From an uncultured Bacilli bacterium (GTDB lineage: Bacteria; Bacillota_I; Bacilli_A; RF39; UBA660), in contig CAKPBH010000004.1 of assembly GCA_934140355.1 (NCBI GenBank), positions 1 to 57,205 on the forward strand: a stretch of DNA of 57,205 bases, read 5' to 3'. How positions within the stretch are numbered: position 1 is the first letter of the stretch; every line of letters begins with the position of its first letter. The notes under the pieces were generated by a model. That model was given only the letters and a program-made list of their open reading frames with translations. It did not search any database and was not told where the DNA came from. The position numbers and the translations under genes are program-made. Below, piece by piece: positions 24,010 through 33,184 of the stretch.

Positions 24010-26451
24010 ATGAAAAAAATAAAATCATTGAATTTAAGAAAAAGACAACATTATTTTTATCAATTTTTCTTTATTATTGTTATCTTTCTTCTTTGTTTTA
24101 AAGGAATTTTTGTTAAAGCAGGGATGATGGACTCAAAGCTAGAGAAAAATCGATTAGAGGGGGTTTATGCGATTGCTAAATATAATGGAGAAGAACATTT
24201 GTATTATTTAAATATGTATACACTTAATGGAGTTGTTTCCTATTGTATTGAACTGGGGCGTGATATTACAACGGATTATTATCATTCAACAGAGGATTTT
24301 GGGCTTTCTTATTTATCTAAAGAAAGTAAGGAGTATGTTCAATCAATTGCTTATTTTGGTTATTTATATCCTGGACATGAGAGTTATTTTTATTATATGG
24401 CGGCTCAAGAGTTAATTTGGGAATATTTGAGTGGGGGCGAGATTTCTTGGACGAATGTTTTAGATATTCATGGAGAGGAAATTGATATTGAATCTTATAA
24501 GAGGGAGATATTAAATTTGCGGAATTGGTTTTATTCGGGGGTGGAATTTGATTTTCAAAATGATTCTTTTCTTCCGATTGATGCTACTGTGACAATTTAT
24601 TCTAAAAAAGGTGAACTCGATTTATATGAAATTGTCGATACTGGGAATACGGAGGCTTGGACTGAAGGAAGCATTTTGAAGATAAAGACAAATGGTAATT
24701 ATATTGGGAGAAATAAGATTATTTTAAAAAGAAAACAGGCTTATTCTTACGCTAGTAAGTTTTATTATTATGATAGTTCTCAGCAATTAATTTCTGTTGG
24801 AAATTTTTTAGAGGACACAAAAGAAATTCGTTTTCAAATACAAGGTAAAGACATGACGTTTCAGGTTATTGATGGTGAGACTAAAGAAAGTACTCCTTTT
24901 GGACAAGCTTCTTTTGAAGGTGCTACTTATCAGTTATATGATGATACTAATCAATTTCTTGAAGAATTTTCTGTAGATGAATATGGTAAAGGATATGTTA
25001 GTAATTTAGGATATGGAAATTATATTATTCGGCAAGTTAGGGAAAGTTTAGGGTATCAGATTAATGAAAGTGAAGTTTTTGTTTCTTTTGGACAAGATGA
25101 GATGCCTGTTTTGTTAGAGGAATATCCTTACTATGAAACGGTAGAAATTCACAAAAGATATAATTTTGAAAATAATGGTCAGTTGAAAGAGGAAGGAAAT
25201 ATTCAATTTGAAATTCTTGACTATGACGGTAAGAGTTTGGGTATTATTACAACCGATGAACTTGGAGTTGCTTCCATTCGTTTGCCTTATGGTGTTTATA
25301 CGATTCGTCAAATTAATACTTTATTTGGATATAAAAAGGTAGAAGAAGTGAGTTTTCGAATTAATAAACAAGGAAGTGGCAAATCAACTATTAATTTGAC
25401 AGATGATTATATTATTTGTAAATTAAAACTCCGGTTGATTGATTTAGAATTTCAGGAAAAAATTAAAAGTAATGCTTTCTCTTATCGGATTTATTCTTTT
25501 CGTAAAGATAAGTATTTAGAAGTGAATGGGAAGGAGGTATTTCAAAGTGATTTATCAGGAGAACTTTTATTTCCTCTTCTTCTAGGTTATGGAGATTATC
25601 GACTAGAGGAGGTTACGGTTGATTCTGATTATGTTTTTCAGAAACAAAATATTGAATTTACGATAGATGATTATAGCAATATGACTTTAGAAGATGGTTA
25701 TTTGTTAAATACCATGGATGTTTTTCAAAAGAGAATCAAAAAAGAAGTTAAAGTATATACCAAAAAAGAAATTTTTAAGGTGGGAGATAATCGATATTGG
25801 TACGAGAAAAAGGCTCGTGGAGGTGTTTTATTATCTTTAATTTCGGCTACTGATAAGAAGTGGTATGATAAAACTTTATATCATGAAGGAGAAGTAATTG
25901 ATACCATTTCGACTGATAAAAATGGAGAAAAAGAGTTTTCTTTATATTTAGGAGATTATTGTTTAGTAGATGGGGAGACAAAGGAAGAAAAATGTTTTTC
26001 TTTAACAGATAAGGATGATAAAAAGGAAATCGAATTTTTAACAAAAGAAAAAAGATTAAGTATTGTATATCATAATCAAGATAGTAACCAAGAAAATATA
26101 GAGGGAAGTGTAGTAGAAGTTATTTCAAATGGAAAGAAAATATATACAGGGCTTACTTCAGAAGATGGTACTTTTATGGTTAAAGATTTAAAAGATGGGG
26201 AATATTGCTTTTTGCAGAAGAAAGTTTCAAAGAAATATTTATTGAGTAAGGAAAAACAATGTATTTCAATTGACTCAACGAAAGAAGTATGGGATGTTTA
26301 TATGATGAATCAAATTAATTCTTCTATTATTCAGGTTCCTGATACTTTAGAAGAAAAAAAAGAAATAGGGAAAGTGATTGTTATTGTACTTTTGATTGTA
26401 GTAGGAGGTATTCTTTATCAAAAGAAAATTTATTCTTTGCTTTTTAGGTAG
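24010..26451 (+). CDS. Thioester-domain surface adhesin with CnaB-like repeats
   Basis: This 813-residue cell-wall protein has a signal anchor at residues 18-36 and an N-terminal thioester domain. Cys79 in VSYCIELG and Gln133 in AAQELIWEYL are placed like the residues that form the Cys-Gln thioester in Gram-positive TQXA adhesins. Residues 275-750 hold several SpaA/CnaB-like beta domains, recognisable by repeats of 'G.Y.IRQV' or 'GDYRLEEV' strands. The C-terminus has the sorting-signal order: VPDTL at 776-780, a hydrophobic helix, then basic residues. The fifth position is Leu rather than Gly. A sortase gene overlaps its 3' end, so this is the likely substrate. AGAGGAGG precedes the ATG. The target bound through the thioester is unknown. 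Confidence 0.8.
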   Translation: MKKIKSLNLRKRQHYFYQFFFIIVIFLLCFKGIFVKAGMMDSKLEKNRLEGVYAIAKYNGEEHLYYLNMYTLNGVVSYCIELGRDITTDYYHSTEDFGLSYLSKESKEYVQSIAYFGYLYPGHESYFYYMAAQELIWEYLSGGEISWTNVLDIHGEEIDIESYKREILNLRNWFYSGVEFDFQNDSFLPIDATVTIYSKKGELDLYEIVDTGNTEAWTEGSILKIKTNGNYIGRNKIILKRKQAYSYASKFYYYDSSQQLISVGNFLEDTKEIRFQIQGKDMTFQVIDGETKESTPFGQASFEGATYQLYDDTNQFLEEFSVDEYGKGYVSNLGYGNYIIRQVRESLGYQINESEVFVSFGQDEMPVLLEEYPYYETVEIHKRYNFENNGQLKEEGNIQFEILDYDGKSLGIITTDELGVASIRLPYGVYTIRQINTLFGYKKVEEVSFRINKQGSGKSTINLTDDYIICKLKLRLIDLEFQEKIKSNAFSYRIYSFRKDKYLEVNGKEVFQSDLSGELLFPLLLGYGDYRLEEVTVDSDYVFQKQNIEFTIDDYSNMTLEDGYLLNTMDVFQKRIKKEVKVYTKKEIFKVGDNRYWYEKKARGGVLLSLISATDKKWYDKTLYHEGEVIDTISTDKNGEKEFSLYLGDYCLVDGETKEEKCFSLTDKDDKKEIEFLTKEKRLSIVYHNQDSNQENIEGSVVEVISNGKKIYTGLTSEDGTFMVKDLKDGEYCFLQKKVSKKYLLSKEKQCISIDSTKEVWDVYMMNQINSSIIQVPDTLEEKKEIGKVIVIVLLIVVGGILYQKKIYSLLFR

Positions 26452-26938
26452 TAGTATAGTTATTTTCCTTGGGTTATTTTTTCATGATTTTTCTAAAAGC
26501 AATATTTCTCTTTCTATCCCTTCTTTTTCTTCTATTCAAATGGGTAAGGCTTTAAAATATTCGTACTTGTTAGAACTAGATATTCCTAAAATTCAGTTTA
26601 AAGATTATGTTTATCCTATGGATAGTCCTTTTAATAAGGTTGATTTACATGTTGAAATATTGGAAAGTAGCAATATAGAGAATAATCTTTATTTTTTAGC
26701 AGGACATTCTGGGAATGGAAGGTATAGTTATTTTAATCATTTGGTTGATTTAGAAAAGGGAGATGTTGTTATTTTACATATTCAGGGAAAAAGGTTATGC
26801 TATGTTGTTTGTGATATTTACTTAATTGATAAAGATGGATATATGACGGTTATGGAAGAGGATGATGTTTTATATTTAATTACTTGTAGTCTTTTGGATA
26901 AGGGGAAGCAACTTATTATTAAATGTTATTTGGCATAA
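26417..26938 (+). CDS. Sortase, probably starting at ATC
   Basis: Sortases join sorting-signal proteins to the cell wall or to each other. The motif LAGHSG with His97 and LITCS with Cys157 (numbering from ATC) are the catalytic pair. The first in-frame ATG (26540) would give only 132 residues and no membrane anchor. The frame is open back to 26405. It encodes KRKFILCFLGSSIVIFLGLFF, a normal sortase anchor, from an ATC at 26417 that lies 8 bases after AGGAGG (26403-26408). I therefore propose ATC initiation, giving 173 residues; ATT at 26432 is the alternative. The Arg expected after the catalytic Cys seems to be Gln165 in GKQLIIK. The gene overlaps the adhesin by 35 bases. Confidence 0.7.
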   Translation: MKRKFILCFLGSSIVIFLGLFFHDFSKSNISLSIPSFSSIQMGKALKYSYLLELDIPKIQFKDYVYPMDSPFNKVDLHVEILESSNIENNLYFLAGHSGNGRYSYFNHLVDLEKGDVVILHIQGKRLCYVVCDIYLIDKDGYMTVMEEDDVLYLITCSLLDKGKQLIIKCYLA

Positions 26939-26946
26939 AAATAAAG

Positions 26947-26975
26947 TAGACAGATTTTATTATAATTGATATAAT
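26947..26975 (+). promoter_or_regulatory. Promoter of pta
   Basis: TAGACA (26947-26952) and TATAAT (26970-26975) are separated by 17 bases. Transcription would begin near 26982, after the ATG at 26980, which supports the TTG at 26992 as the pta start. Confidence 0.7.
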
Positions 26976-26991
26976 TTAAATGGTGATAAAA

Positions 26992-27999
26992 TTGAGTAAG
27001 ATAATTGAAAAAATTAAATTAAGAGCAAAAAATAATAAAAAGACTATTGTACTACCTGAGGTTATGGATAGACGGGTATTGGAGGCTGCTGATATTATTT
27101 TAAAAGAGGAAATTGCTCATGTGATTTTAGTTGGAAAAAAGGAGGAAATTTTAAAAAATAGCGAAGGATTAGATCTTCATCTTGCAACGATTATTGATCC
27201 TTTTTGTGATAGCAAAACTCGTGAATTACAAGAAAAACTTTATGAACTTCGTCGGGAAAAGGGAATGACCATGGAGGAAGCATATCGTCTACTTACGGAA
27301 GACTATATGTATTATGCTTGTATGTTAGTAAAGTTAGGATATGCTGATGGAGCAGTATCAGGTGCTTGTCATTCGACATCAAATACGCTCCGTCCTGCTT
27401 TACAAATTTTAAAGACAAAACCTGGGGTTAAGTTGGTATCTGCTTTTTTCTTGATGGTTGTACCAGATTGCCTTTATGGGGATGAGGGAACGTTCTTGTT
27501 TGCTGATTCTGGGTTAGAACAAAATCCTGATTCGGATAAACTTTCTTATATTGCAGGCTCTAGTGCTGAGTCATTTCAACTTTTAACGGAACATGAGCCA
27601 ATTGTCGCTATGCTTTCTCATTCTACAATGGGTAGTGCAAAACATGCAGATGTCGAAAAGGTTGTTAATGCTACAAAACTTGCTAAAGAGAGATTCCCTC
27701 AGTATAAAATTGATGGTGAGTTACAGTTAGATGCTGCAATTGTACCTTCTGTTGCTAAGTCAAAGGCAGCAGGTAGTGAAGTTGCTGGTCATGCCAACGT
27801 ATTGATTTTTCCTGATTTAGATGCGGGAAATATTGGTTACAAATTAGTTCAAAGATTAGCTAAGGCAGAGGCATATGGACCTATTTGTCAAGGCATTTCT
27901 AAACCAGTTAATGACTTATCTAGAGGTTGTAGTGTAGAAGATATTGTTGGGGCGGTTGCAATAACGGCTGTTCAAGCAATTGGGAATTCATTGCAATAA
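26992..27999 (+). CDS. pta: Phosphate acetyltransferase
   Basis: Pta converts acetyl-CoA and phosphate to acetyl phosphate, the step before acetate kinase in ATP-forming acetate production. The 335-residue protein has the short Pta form. It starts with KIKLRAKNNKKTIVLPE and carries DGAVSGACHSTSNTLRPALQ, SYSTMGS-like AMLSHSTMGSAKH, GELQLDAAIVP and DLDAGNIGYKLVQRL in the expected order. I choose TTG at 26992, preceded by TGGTGAT, over the ATG at 26980 because the promoter places the transcript start after that ATG. It is a single-gene unit with a terminator behind it; ackA is not nearby. Confidence 0.95.
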   Translation: MSKIIEKIKLRAKNNKKTIVLPEVMDRRVLEAADIILKEEIAHVILVGKKEEILKNSEGLDLHLATIIDPFCDSKTRELQEKLYELRREKGMTMEEAYRLLTEDYMYYACMLVKLGYADGAVSGACHSTSNTLRPALQILKTKPGVKLVSAFFLMVVPDCLYGDEGTFLFADSGLEQNPDSDKLSYIAGSSAESFQLLTEHEPIVAMLSHSTMGSAKHADVEKVVNATKLAKERFPQYKIDGELQLDAAIVPSVAKSKAAGSEVAGHANVLIFPDLDAGNIGYKLVQRLAKAEAYGPICQGISKPVNDLSRGCSVEDIVGAVAITAVQAIGNSLQ

Positions 28000-28021
28000 G
28001 ATAATGATGAATTTATTTTGG

Positions 28022-28047
28022 CACTAAGATAAACTTAGTGTTTTTTT
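28022..28047 (+). terminator. pta terminator
   Basis: Perfect 7-bp stem CACTAAG/CTTAGTG with a 5-base loop, followed by seven T. Confidence 0.9.
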
Positions 28048-28061
28048 CTCTATTAAAGTAC

Positions 28062-28090
28062 TTGAATAACTGTAAAAAAAAAGATATACT
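28062..28090 (+). promoter_or_regulatory. Promoter of the 28118-33813 gene cluster
   Basis: TTGAAT (28062-28067) and TATACT (28085-28090) have 17-base spacing. The genes after it are tightly packed up to the terminator after rpe, so this may drive the whole set. Confidence 0.65.
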
Positions 28091-28117
28091 TATAGATAAG
28101 AAGAGTAGGAGGAAATC

Positions 28118-28558
28118 ATGGAGAAAAAAAATCAAGAAAGAAGCATAAAGCTTAAGAAAAAAGCAACTTCTAAGTTAAAAAGTAAGAGAAATAATCATCG
28201 GTTAGAAAAGAAAAAAAAGAGGAAGTCTTTAGAAGTATTTTTGAAAAACAAAAATTATCTTTATGTTATTGTAGTAATGATTAATATTTTATTTACTATC
28301 TTTATGGCTAGGCAAAATAAAATTAATTATGTTAATATTACTGGTCGTGATGTGATGTTAGGGGAAAATAATTATTTGTATTTTGGAAGAAATTATATTA
28401 ATTTAGTTATTATTGGCTTTTTTTCCTTATATACTATGTTACTAAGGCGATTTTTAATCAAAAAGAAGCTTACTTGGAAATTTGTTATTTTAACCCTTAT
28501 TTTTTACTTTATTCTTGATATAATATTATTCTGTGTTTTTACTAAACGTATTTTTTAG
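28118..28558 (+). CDS. Basic membrane protein of unknown function
   Basis: This 146-residue protein has an unusually basic N-terminal 45 residues (mostly Lys, Arg and Asn), then three predicted helices near 47-64, 92-110 and 120-141. No family is recognised. It is the first gene of the cluster containing rlmN and the PASTA kinase, with rlmN starting 13 bases after its stop. The basic tail could bind RNA or lipid headgroups; that is inference. Confidence 0.55.
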   Translation: MEKKNQERSIKLKKKATSKLKSKRNNHRLEKKKKRKSLEVFLKNKNYLYVIVVMINILFTIFMARQNKINYVNITGRDVMLGENNYLYFGRNYINLVIIGFFSLYTMLLRRFLIKKKLTWKFVILTLIFYFILDIILFCVFTKRIF

Positions 28559-28570
28559 AAAGAGGATTTT

Positions 28571-29605
28571 ATGCGAAATATTTATGATTATACAAAGAGG
28601 GAATTAGAAGATTATTTTGTTTCATGTGGCGATAAGAAATTTCGAGCTATCCAAATCTATGATTTTTTGTATAAGAAAAGAATTGATGAAGCAAGTAGGA
28701 TGAATAATATTGGAGGTCATTGTCAAAAAATACTTCAGGAGAACTTTTCTTTTGAAAAAATTAAGATTTTATTAAAGCAAGAAGATGAAGGGGTTTCTAA
28801 ATATTTGTTTGAATTGTTGGATGGAGAGAGAATTGAGTCTGTTTTAATGTTTCATGATTATGGAATTAGTATTTGTGTGTCTAGTCAGGTTGGTTGTAAT
28901 ATGGGATGTCGTTTTTGTGAAAGTGGACGTCTTAGAAAAGTTCGTAATTTAGAGGCATATGAGATTGTTCAACAGATTTTATTAATTGAAGCTGATATTG
29001 GAAAGAGAATTACGCACGTTGTGGTGATGGGGATAGGAGAACCTATGGATAATTATGATAATGTGATGCGATTTATCCGTATTATTAATGATGGAAATGG
29101 TATTGGTATTGGTTCTAGGCATATTACTGTTTCTACTTGTGGTGTTATTCCTGGAATTGAAAAGTTTATTCATGAAGATGGTCAAGTTAATTTAGCGATT
29201 AGTTTGCATGCACCAAATGATGAGATTCGCAAGAAAATTATGCCAATAGCATCTGCTTATTCAATGGATGATTTATTTGAAGTGATGAAAAAATATATTA
29301 AAAAGACCAATCGCAGGGTTACTATAGAATATATTATGTTAGAAAAAATTAACGATATGGATTGTTGTGCTAGAGAGCTTGCTAAAAAGTTAAAAGGAAT
29401 TTTATGTTATGTGAATTTAATTCCTTATAATGAGACAGAAAATATTGGTTATAAACGGTCAAATAAGGCTCAGATTATGCGTTTTTATGATATACTAAAA
29501 AAAGAAAATATTAATGTGACAGTGCGAAGGGAATTTGGTGGTAAGGTAGATGCAGCATGTGGTCAACTTCGGGCGAATAATACTTTATCGAAAGGAGAAG
29601 TGTGA
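28571..29605 (+). CDS. rlmN: 23S rRNA/tRNA (adenine-C2)-methyltransferase RlmN
   Basis: RlmN is a radical SAM enzyme that methylates C2 of A2503 in 23S rRNA and of A37 in some tRNAs. The 344-residue protein has the cluster motif CxxxCxxC at Cys109, Cys113 and Cys116. It has the GIGEPMDNYDNV motif and the C-terminal catalytic Cys330 in DAACGQLR. Its order before prpC and prkC is the classic Firmicutes arrangement. The stop shares one base with the prpC start. Confidence 0.96.
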   Translation: MRNIYDYTKRELEDYFVSCGDKKFRAIQIYDFLYKKRIDEASRMNNIGGHCQKILQENFSFEKIKILLKQEDEGVSKYLFELLDGERIESVLMFHDYGISICVSSQVGCNMGCRFCESGRLRKVRNLEAYEIVQQILLIEADIGKRITHVVVMGIGEPMDNYDNVMRFIRIINDGNGIGIGSRHITVSTCGVIPGIEKFIHEDGQVNLAISLHAPNDEIRKKIMPIASAYSMDDLFEVMKKYIKKTNRRVTIEYIMLEKINDMDCCARELAKKLKGILCYVNLIPYNETENIGYKRSNKAQIMRFYDILKKENINVTVRREFGGKVDAACGQLRANNTLSKGEV

Positions 29606-30345
29606 TGGAAACTTTTTATATGACTGATACAGGACAAGTGAGGACTCATAATGAGGATAATGTTATTATTTTAAGTAATGATAAGAATGAATATTTGTTA
29701 GCGGTTGCTGATGGCATGGGTGGTCACAAGGCAGGAGAAGTTGCTAGTGCAATTGTAATTAATCATTTGACAGAGGAATTCTACGGGCTTGATTCTATTG
29801 GCAATAAGGAAAGTGCTGTTGAATTTTTAAGAAATATTGTTACGGAGATGAATCAGAAAATTTTTGAATATACAAAAGAAAATCCAGATAGTAAGGGAAT
29901 GGGAACTACTTTTGTTTGTGCTATTCAAACAGATGATTATTTGCTTTATGGCAATATTGGAGATAGTTCTGGGTTTGTGATTAAAAATCATAAAATTCAT
30001 AAGGTAACAAAGGATCATACATTAGTTAATTTATTAGTTTCTACAGGGGAGCTTACTCCAGAAGAAGCTAAGTATCATCCAAGAAAAAATGTTTTAATGC
30101 GCGCTTTGGGAGCAAATAATCCAATTGATATTGATATTTTTGATGTCGATATTAAAAATGATGGAATATTACTTTGTAGTGATGGGCTTACTAATATGAT
30201 TACAGAAGAACAAATAGAGAGGGTATTAAATGAAGAATCTACGGCCCAAGGGGTAGTAGAAAAATTGATTCGAAAAGCAAATGCTAGAGGTGGAAATGAC
30301 AATATCAGTGTTGCTTATTTGAAAAGAGAAAGCGGTGATGTGTGA
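29605..30345 (+). CDS. prpC: PP2C-family serine/threonine phosphatase PrpC/Stp
   Basis: This 246-residue phosphatase reverses phosphorylation by the PASTA kinase encoded next. It has the bacterial PP2C motifs in order: RTHNEDN, VADGMGGHKAGEVAS with metal-binding Asp and Gly, GNIGDSSGFV, VTKDHTLV, and LLCSDGLTNM followed by GGNDNISV. The ATG at 29605 overlaps the rlmN stop by one base, and its own stop shares one base with the prkC start, so the three genes are translationally coupled. AAGGAGAAG is the ribosome site. Confidence 0.95.
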   Translation: METFYMTDTGQVRTHNEDNVIILSNDKNEYLLAVADGMGGHKAGEVASAIVINHLTEEFYGLDSIGNKESAVEFLRNIVTEMNQKIFEYTKENPDSKGMGTTFVCAIQTDDYLLYGNIGDSSGFVIKNHKIHKVTKDHTLVNLLVSTGELTPEEAKYHPRKNVLMRALGANNPIDIDIFDVDIKNDGILLCSDGLTNMITEEQIERVLNEESTAQGVVEKLIRKANARGGNDNISVAYLKRESGDV

Positions 30346-32327
30346 TGTTATCTAAGGGTCAAGTAATTAATGAGAGATATGAGATTTTGAAATCGATTGG
30401 TGAAGGGGGAATGGCGAACGTTTATTTAGCACATGACAAAATTTTAGACCGTGATGTTGCAATAAAAGTATTAAGAGGAGATTTGGAGAATAATGAGAAA
30501 TTTATTCGAAGATTTCAAAGAGAGGCTAAGAGTGTTTCTGATTTGTCTCATCCTAATATTGTAGAGGTTTATGATGTAGGGGAGGAAGATGGTCAGCATT
30601 ATATTGTTATGGAGTATATTGATGGTAAGACTTTAAAGCAGTTAATTCAAAAGCGAGGAGCGCTTACGGTTCCTGAGGTTATTGATATTATGGCACAACT
30701 TACTGATGGACTTGCACAAGCCCATGATGCTTATATTATTCATCGAGATATTAAGCCACAAAATATTATGATTCTTGATAATGGAATGATTAAAATTACT
30801 GATTTTGGTATTGCTATGTCAATGAATGCAACGCAACTGACGCAGACGAATTCTGTTATGGGGAGTGTTCATTATTTACCACCTGAACAAGCTAGTGGAA
30901 AGGGGGCTACCACAAAGAGTGATATTTATTCAGCAGGAATTTTAATGTATGAACTTCTTACAGGTAGTGTTCCTTTTAAAGGAGATAATGCTGTTGAAAT
31001 TGCATTAAAGCAAATGAAAGAGAAAATTCCTAGTATTCGAAGACAAAATCCATTAATTCCTCAAAGTGTTGAAAATATTGTTTTGAAAGCAACGGCTAAA
31101 AATCCTAAAAATAGATATGATAATATTCATGAAATGCATGAGGATATTATTCATGCATTGGATGAAGATAAGCAAAATGAAGTTCGATATCATTATCCTT
31201 ATCCAGAAAGTGAATTAGATGAGAGCAGGGCTATTCCGATTAAAGAGACTAGCGTATCTAAACCAAGGGCAAAAGAAATTGATGTTCCAGTTGATTCAGG
31301 TATTGAAAACTTTAATAATTCATCAAGAAAAAAAGAAAAAAAGAAAATGACCAAAATACAGATTGCTGTTTTGATTGGTTTAATTTTAATCTTATTGATG
31401 TCGGGTATTTTAATCTTTTTCAATCATCGAAATAATACGAAAGTGATTATGGTTCCTGATGTTACCAATCAGAAAGTGGAGAAGGCAATTAATACCTTAA
31501 AGAAGAAAGGTTTTCAGTATGACGTAAAAAAGGAAGCTAGTGATAAAATTAAAGAAGGGTATGTTATTGAAACTGATCCAAAGGCTGGCTCTAGCAAGAG
31601 AAAGGGAAGTATTATTACTATTGTTGAATCTACTGGACTTGCAGATGTTACATTAAAAGATTATACTGACCAAAATGCAAATTCGATTAAAGAAAAATTA
31701 GAGAAGTTAGGGCTAAAAGTGACAATTGAGAAAAAGACGGTGAAGAGTCCAAAGGATTATATTGGAAAATCAGGAATCGTTATTGAACAAAGTCCAAAGT
31801 ATGATGATAGTGAGGAAATTACTTTAAAAGAAAATGATGAAATTACTTTGTATATTCCTGATATTTATGAGGAATATCCTGAAATGGCTACTGAGGGGTG
31901 GACTTTGTCTAAGGCAGAAGAATTTTCTAATCAATATGGTTTGTCTTTAGTGGTTAAAGATAAGAAGGGAAATGTTATTAGCGATTATAGCAGTTATTTA
32001 GATAAAGCCGTAACGGGGCAAAATAGAACCGGTAAGATTGCAAGTGGTGTTCAATTTGCGATTACGATTGATATTGATACTTCTAGTTATAATTTGAATA
32101 TTAATTATATTGATAAGGATACTAATGTTACAATAAAAACGGATAAAAAAGCAAAAAAAGATGGTGAGAGTGGCAGTTATAGTTGCGATGCTATTGCTGG
32201 TTATGCTCTTATTACGAAAGAGGCTATTTCTTACAAAATTAATGCAGCGGATGCAAAGATAGAGTGTTATTATACCAAAAATGTAGATTCTAGTAGTGAT
32301 GATACTTCTTTAAATAATCGTGAATAG
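30345..32327 (+). CDS. prkC: PASTA-domain serine/threonine kinase PrkC
   Basis: This 660-residue membrane kinase senses cell-wall fragments through PASTA repeats and controls growth, wall metabolism and, in Bacillus, spore germination. The kinase domain (about 10-270) has the glycine loop GEGGMANVYL, the ATP-binding Lys41, HRDIKPQN with catalytic Asp135 and the DFG Asp153. After a basic linker comes one helix near 345-367 and about three extracellular PASTA-like units (from VPDVTNQK to about 590). The last 65 residues (from NINYIDKD to YYTKN) look like a MucBP-type fold and contain two Cys, an unusual addition. It is coupled to prpC. Confidence 0.93.
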   Translation: MLSKGQVINERYEILKSIGEGGMANVYLAHDKILDRDVAIKVLRGDLENNEKFIRRFQREAKSVSDLSHPNIVEVYDVGEEDGQHYIVMEYIDGKTLKQLIQKRGALTVPEVIDIMAQLTDGLAQAHDAYIIHRDIKPQNIMILDNGMIKITDFGIAMSMNATQLTQTNSVMGSVHYLPPEQASGKGATTKSDIYSAGILMYELLTGSVPFKGDNAVEIALKQMKEKIPSIRRQNPLIPQSVENIVLKATAKNPKNRYDNIHEMHEDIIHALDEDKQNEVRYHYPYPESELDESRAIPIKETSVSKPRAKEIDVPVDSGIENFNNSSRKKEKKKMTKIQIAVLIGLILILLMSGILIFFNHRNNTKVIMVPDVTNQKVEKAINTLKKKGFQYDVKKEASDKIKEGYVIETDPKAGSSKRKGSIITIVESTGLADVTLKDYTDQNANSIKEKLEKLGLKVTIEKKTVKSPKDYIGKSGIVIEQSPKYDDSEEITLKENDEITLYIPDIYEEYPEMATEGWTLSKAEEFSNQYGLSLVVKDKKGNVISDYSSYLDKAVTGQNRTGKIASGVQFAITIDIDTSSYNLNINYIDKDTNVTIKTDKKAKKDGESGSYSCDAIAGYALITKEAISYKINAADAKIECYYTKNVDSSSDDTSLNNRE

Positions 32328-32335
32328 GGGGAATT

Positions 32336-33184
32336 ATGGAAGGATTAATTATTAAAAATATTAGTAATGATTATGTTGTTTCGTCTAATGGAAGGACGTA
32401 TTTATGTAAACCTAGGGGAAAGTTTCGCTATCATGGACTTTCTCCTTTGGTTGGTGATGTTGTTGATTTTGATGACAAAGAAAAATATTTATTAAAAATT
32501 CATGAAAGAAAGAATTGTTTAGTTCGACCTAGTGTTGCTAATGTTGACCAAGCAATTATTGTCGCTAGTGTAAAAAATCCTGATTTGGATACCTATTTAT
32601 TGGATAAATTGCTTACAGTAGTTAGTTATCATCGGATTTCTCCTATTATTTGTTTTACGAAGTTAGATTTGTTAGATTCAGGGGAAAAAGAGAAACTAAA
32701 GAATTATATTTCTTATTATCAAAAACAAGGATATTCTGTTGTTACTAATCAAAATATTGATAAATTTAGTGTGTTACTGGAAGGAAAAATTACGGTTTTA
32801 GCAGGACAGTCTGGTGCTGGAAAGAGTAGTTTGTTAAATCGAATTTCTCCAGAACTTAATTTGAAGACGAATGAAATATCTTATGCCTTAAATCGAGGAA
32901 AACATACTACTAGACATACTGAACTCTATTCTGTTTTGGGAGGATATGTTGTAGATACTCCAGGATTTTCAAGTGTTGATTTTCGCGGAATGGAAAAAAT
33001 TTCGATTCGTGATAATATGAGTGAAATGTTTCATTATTTAGAATACTGTAAATATAGGGACTGCATGCATATTAAGGAAGATGGTTGTTTTGTTAAAAAT
33101 TTAGTTGAAAAGGGAGAAATTTTAAAAAGTCGCTACGAGAATTATCTTCATTTTATTTTAGAAAAAGAGGAGGAAAAACGATGA
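32336..33184 (+). CDS. rsgA: Ribosome small-subunit-dependent GTPase RsgA
   Basis: RsgA is a circularly permuted GTPase that assists 30S maturation. The 282-residue protein has an OB-fold N-terminus with PRGKFR. Its G motifs are in permuted order: TKLD, then GQSGAGKSSLLN and later DTPGFSS. The C-terminal zinc motif has Cys and His residues in CKYRDCMHIKEDGC. It lies in the conserved prkC-rsgA-rpe order, 8 bases after prkC and overlapping rpe by 4 bases. Confidence 0.96.
   Translation: MEGLIIKNISNDYVVSSNGRTYLCKPRGKFRYHGLSPLVGDVVDFDDKEKYLLKIHERKNCLVRPSVANVDQAIIVASVKNPDLDTYLLDKLLTVVSYHRISPIICFTKLDLLDSGEKEKLKNYISYYQKQGYSVVTNQNIDKFSVLLEGKITVLAGQSGAGKSSLLNRISPELNLKTNEISYALNRGKHTTRHTELYSVLGGYVVDTPGFSSVDFRGMEKISIRDNMSEMFHYLEYCKYRDCMHIKEDGCFVKNLVEKGEILKSRYENYLHFILEKEEEKR

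Noticed and set aside
27372..27378. Further TTCGACA motifs (also at about 16142) as Spo0A boxes
   Set aside because: They are single copies inside coding sequence of pta and a surface protein, without a promoter or second site nearby.
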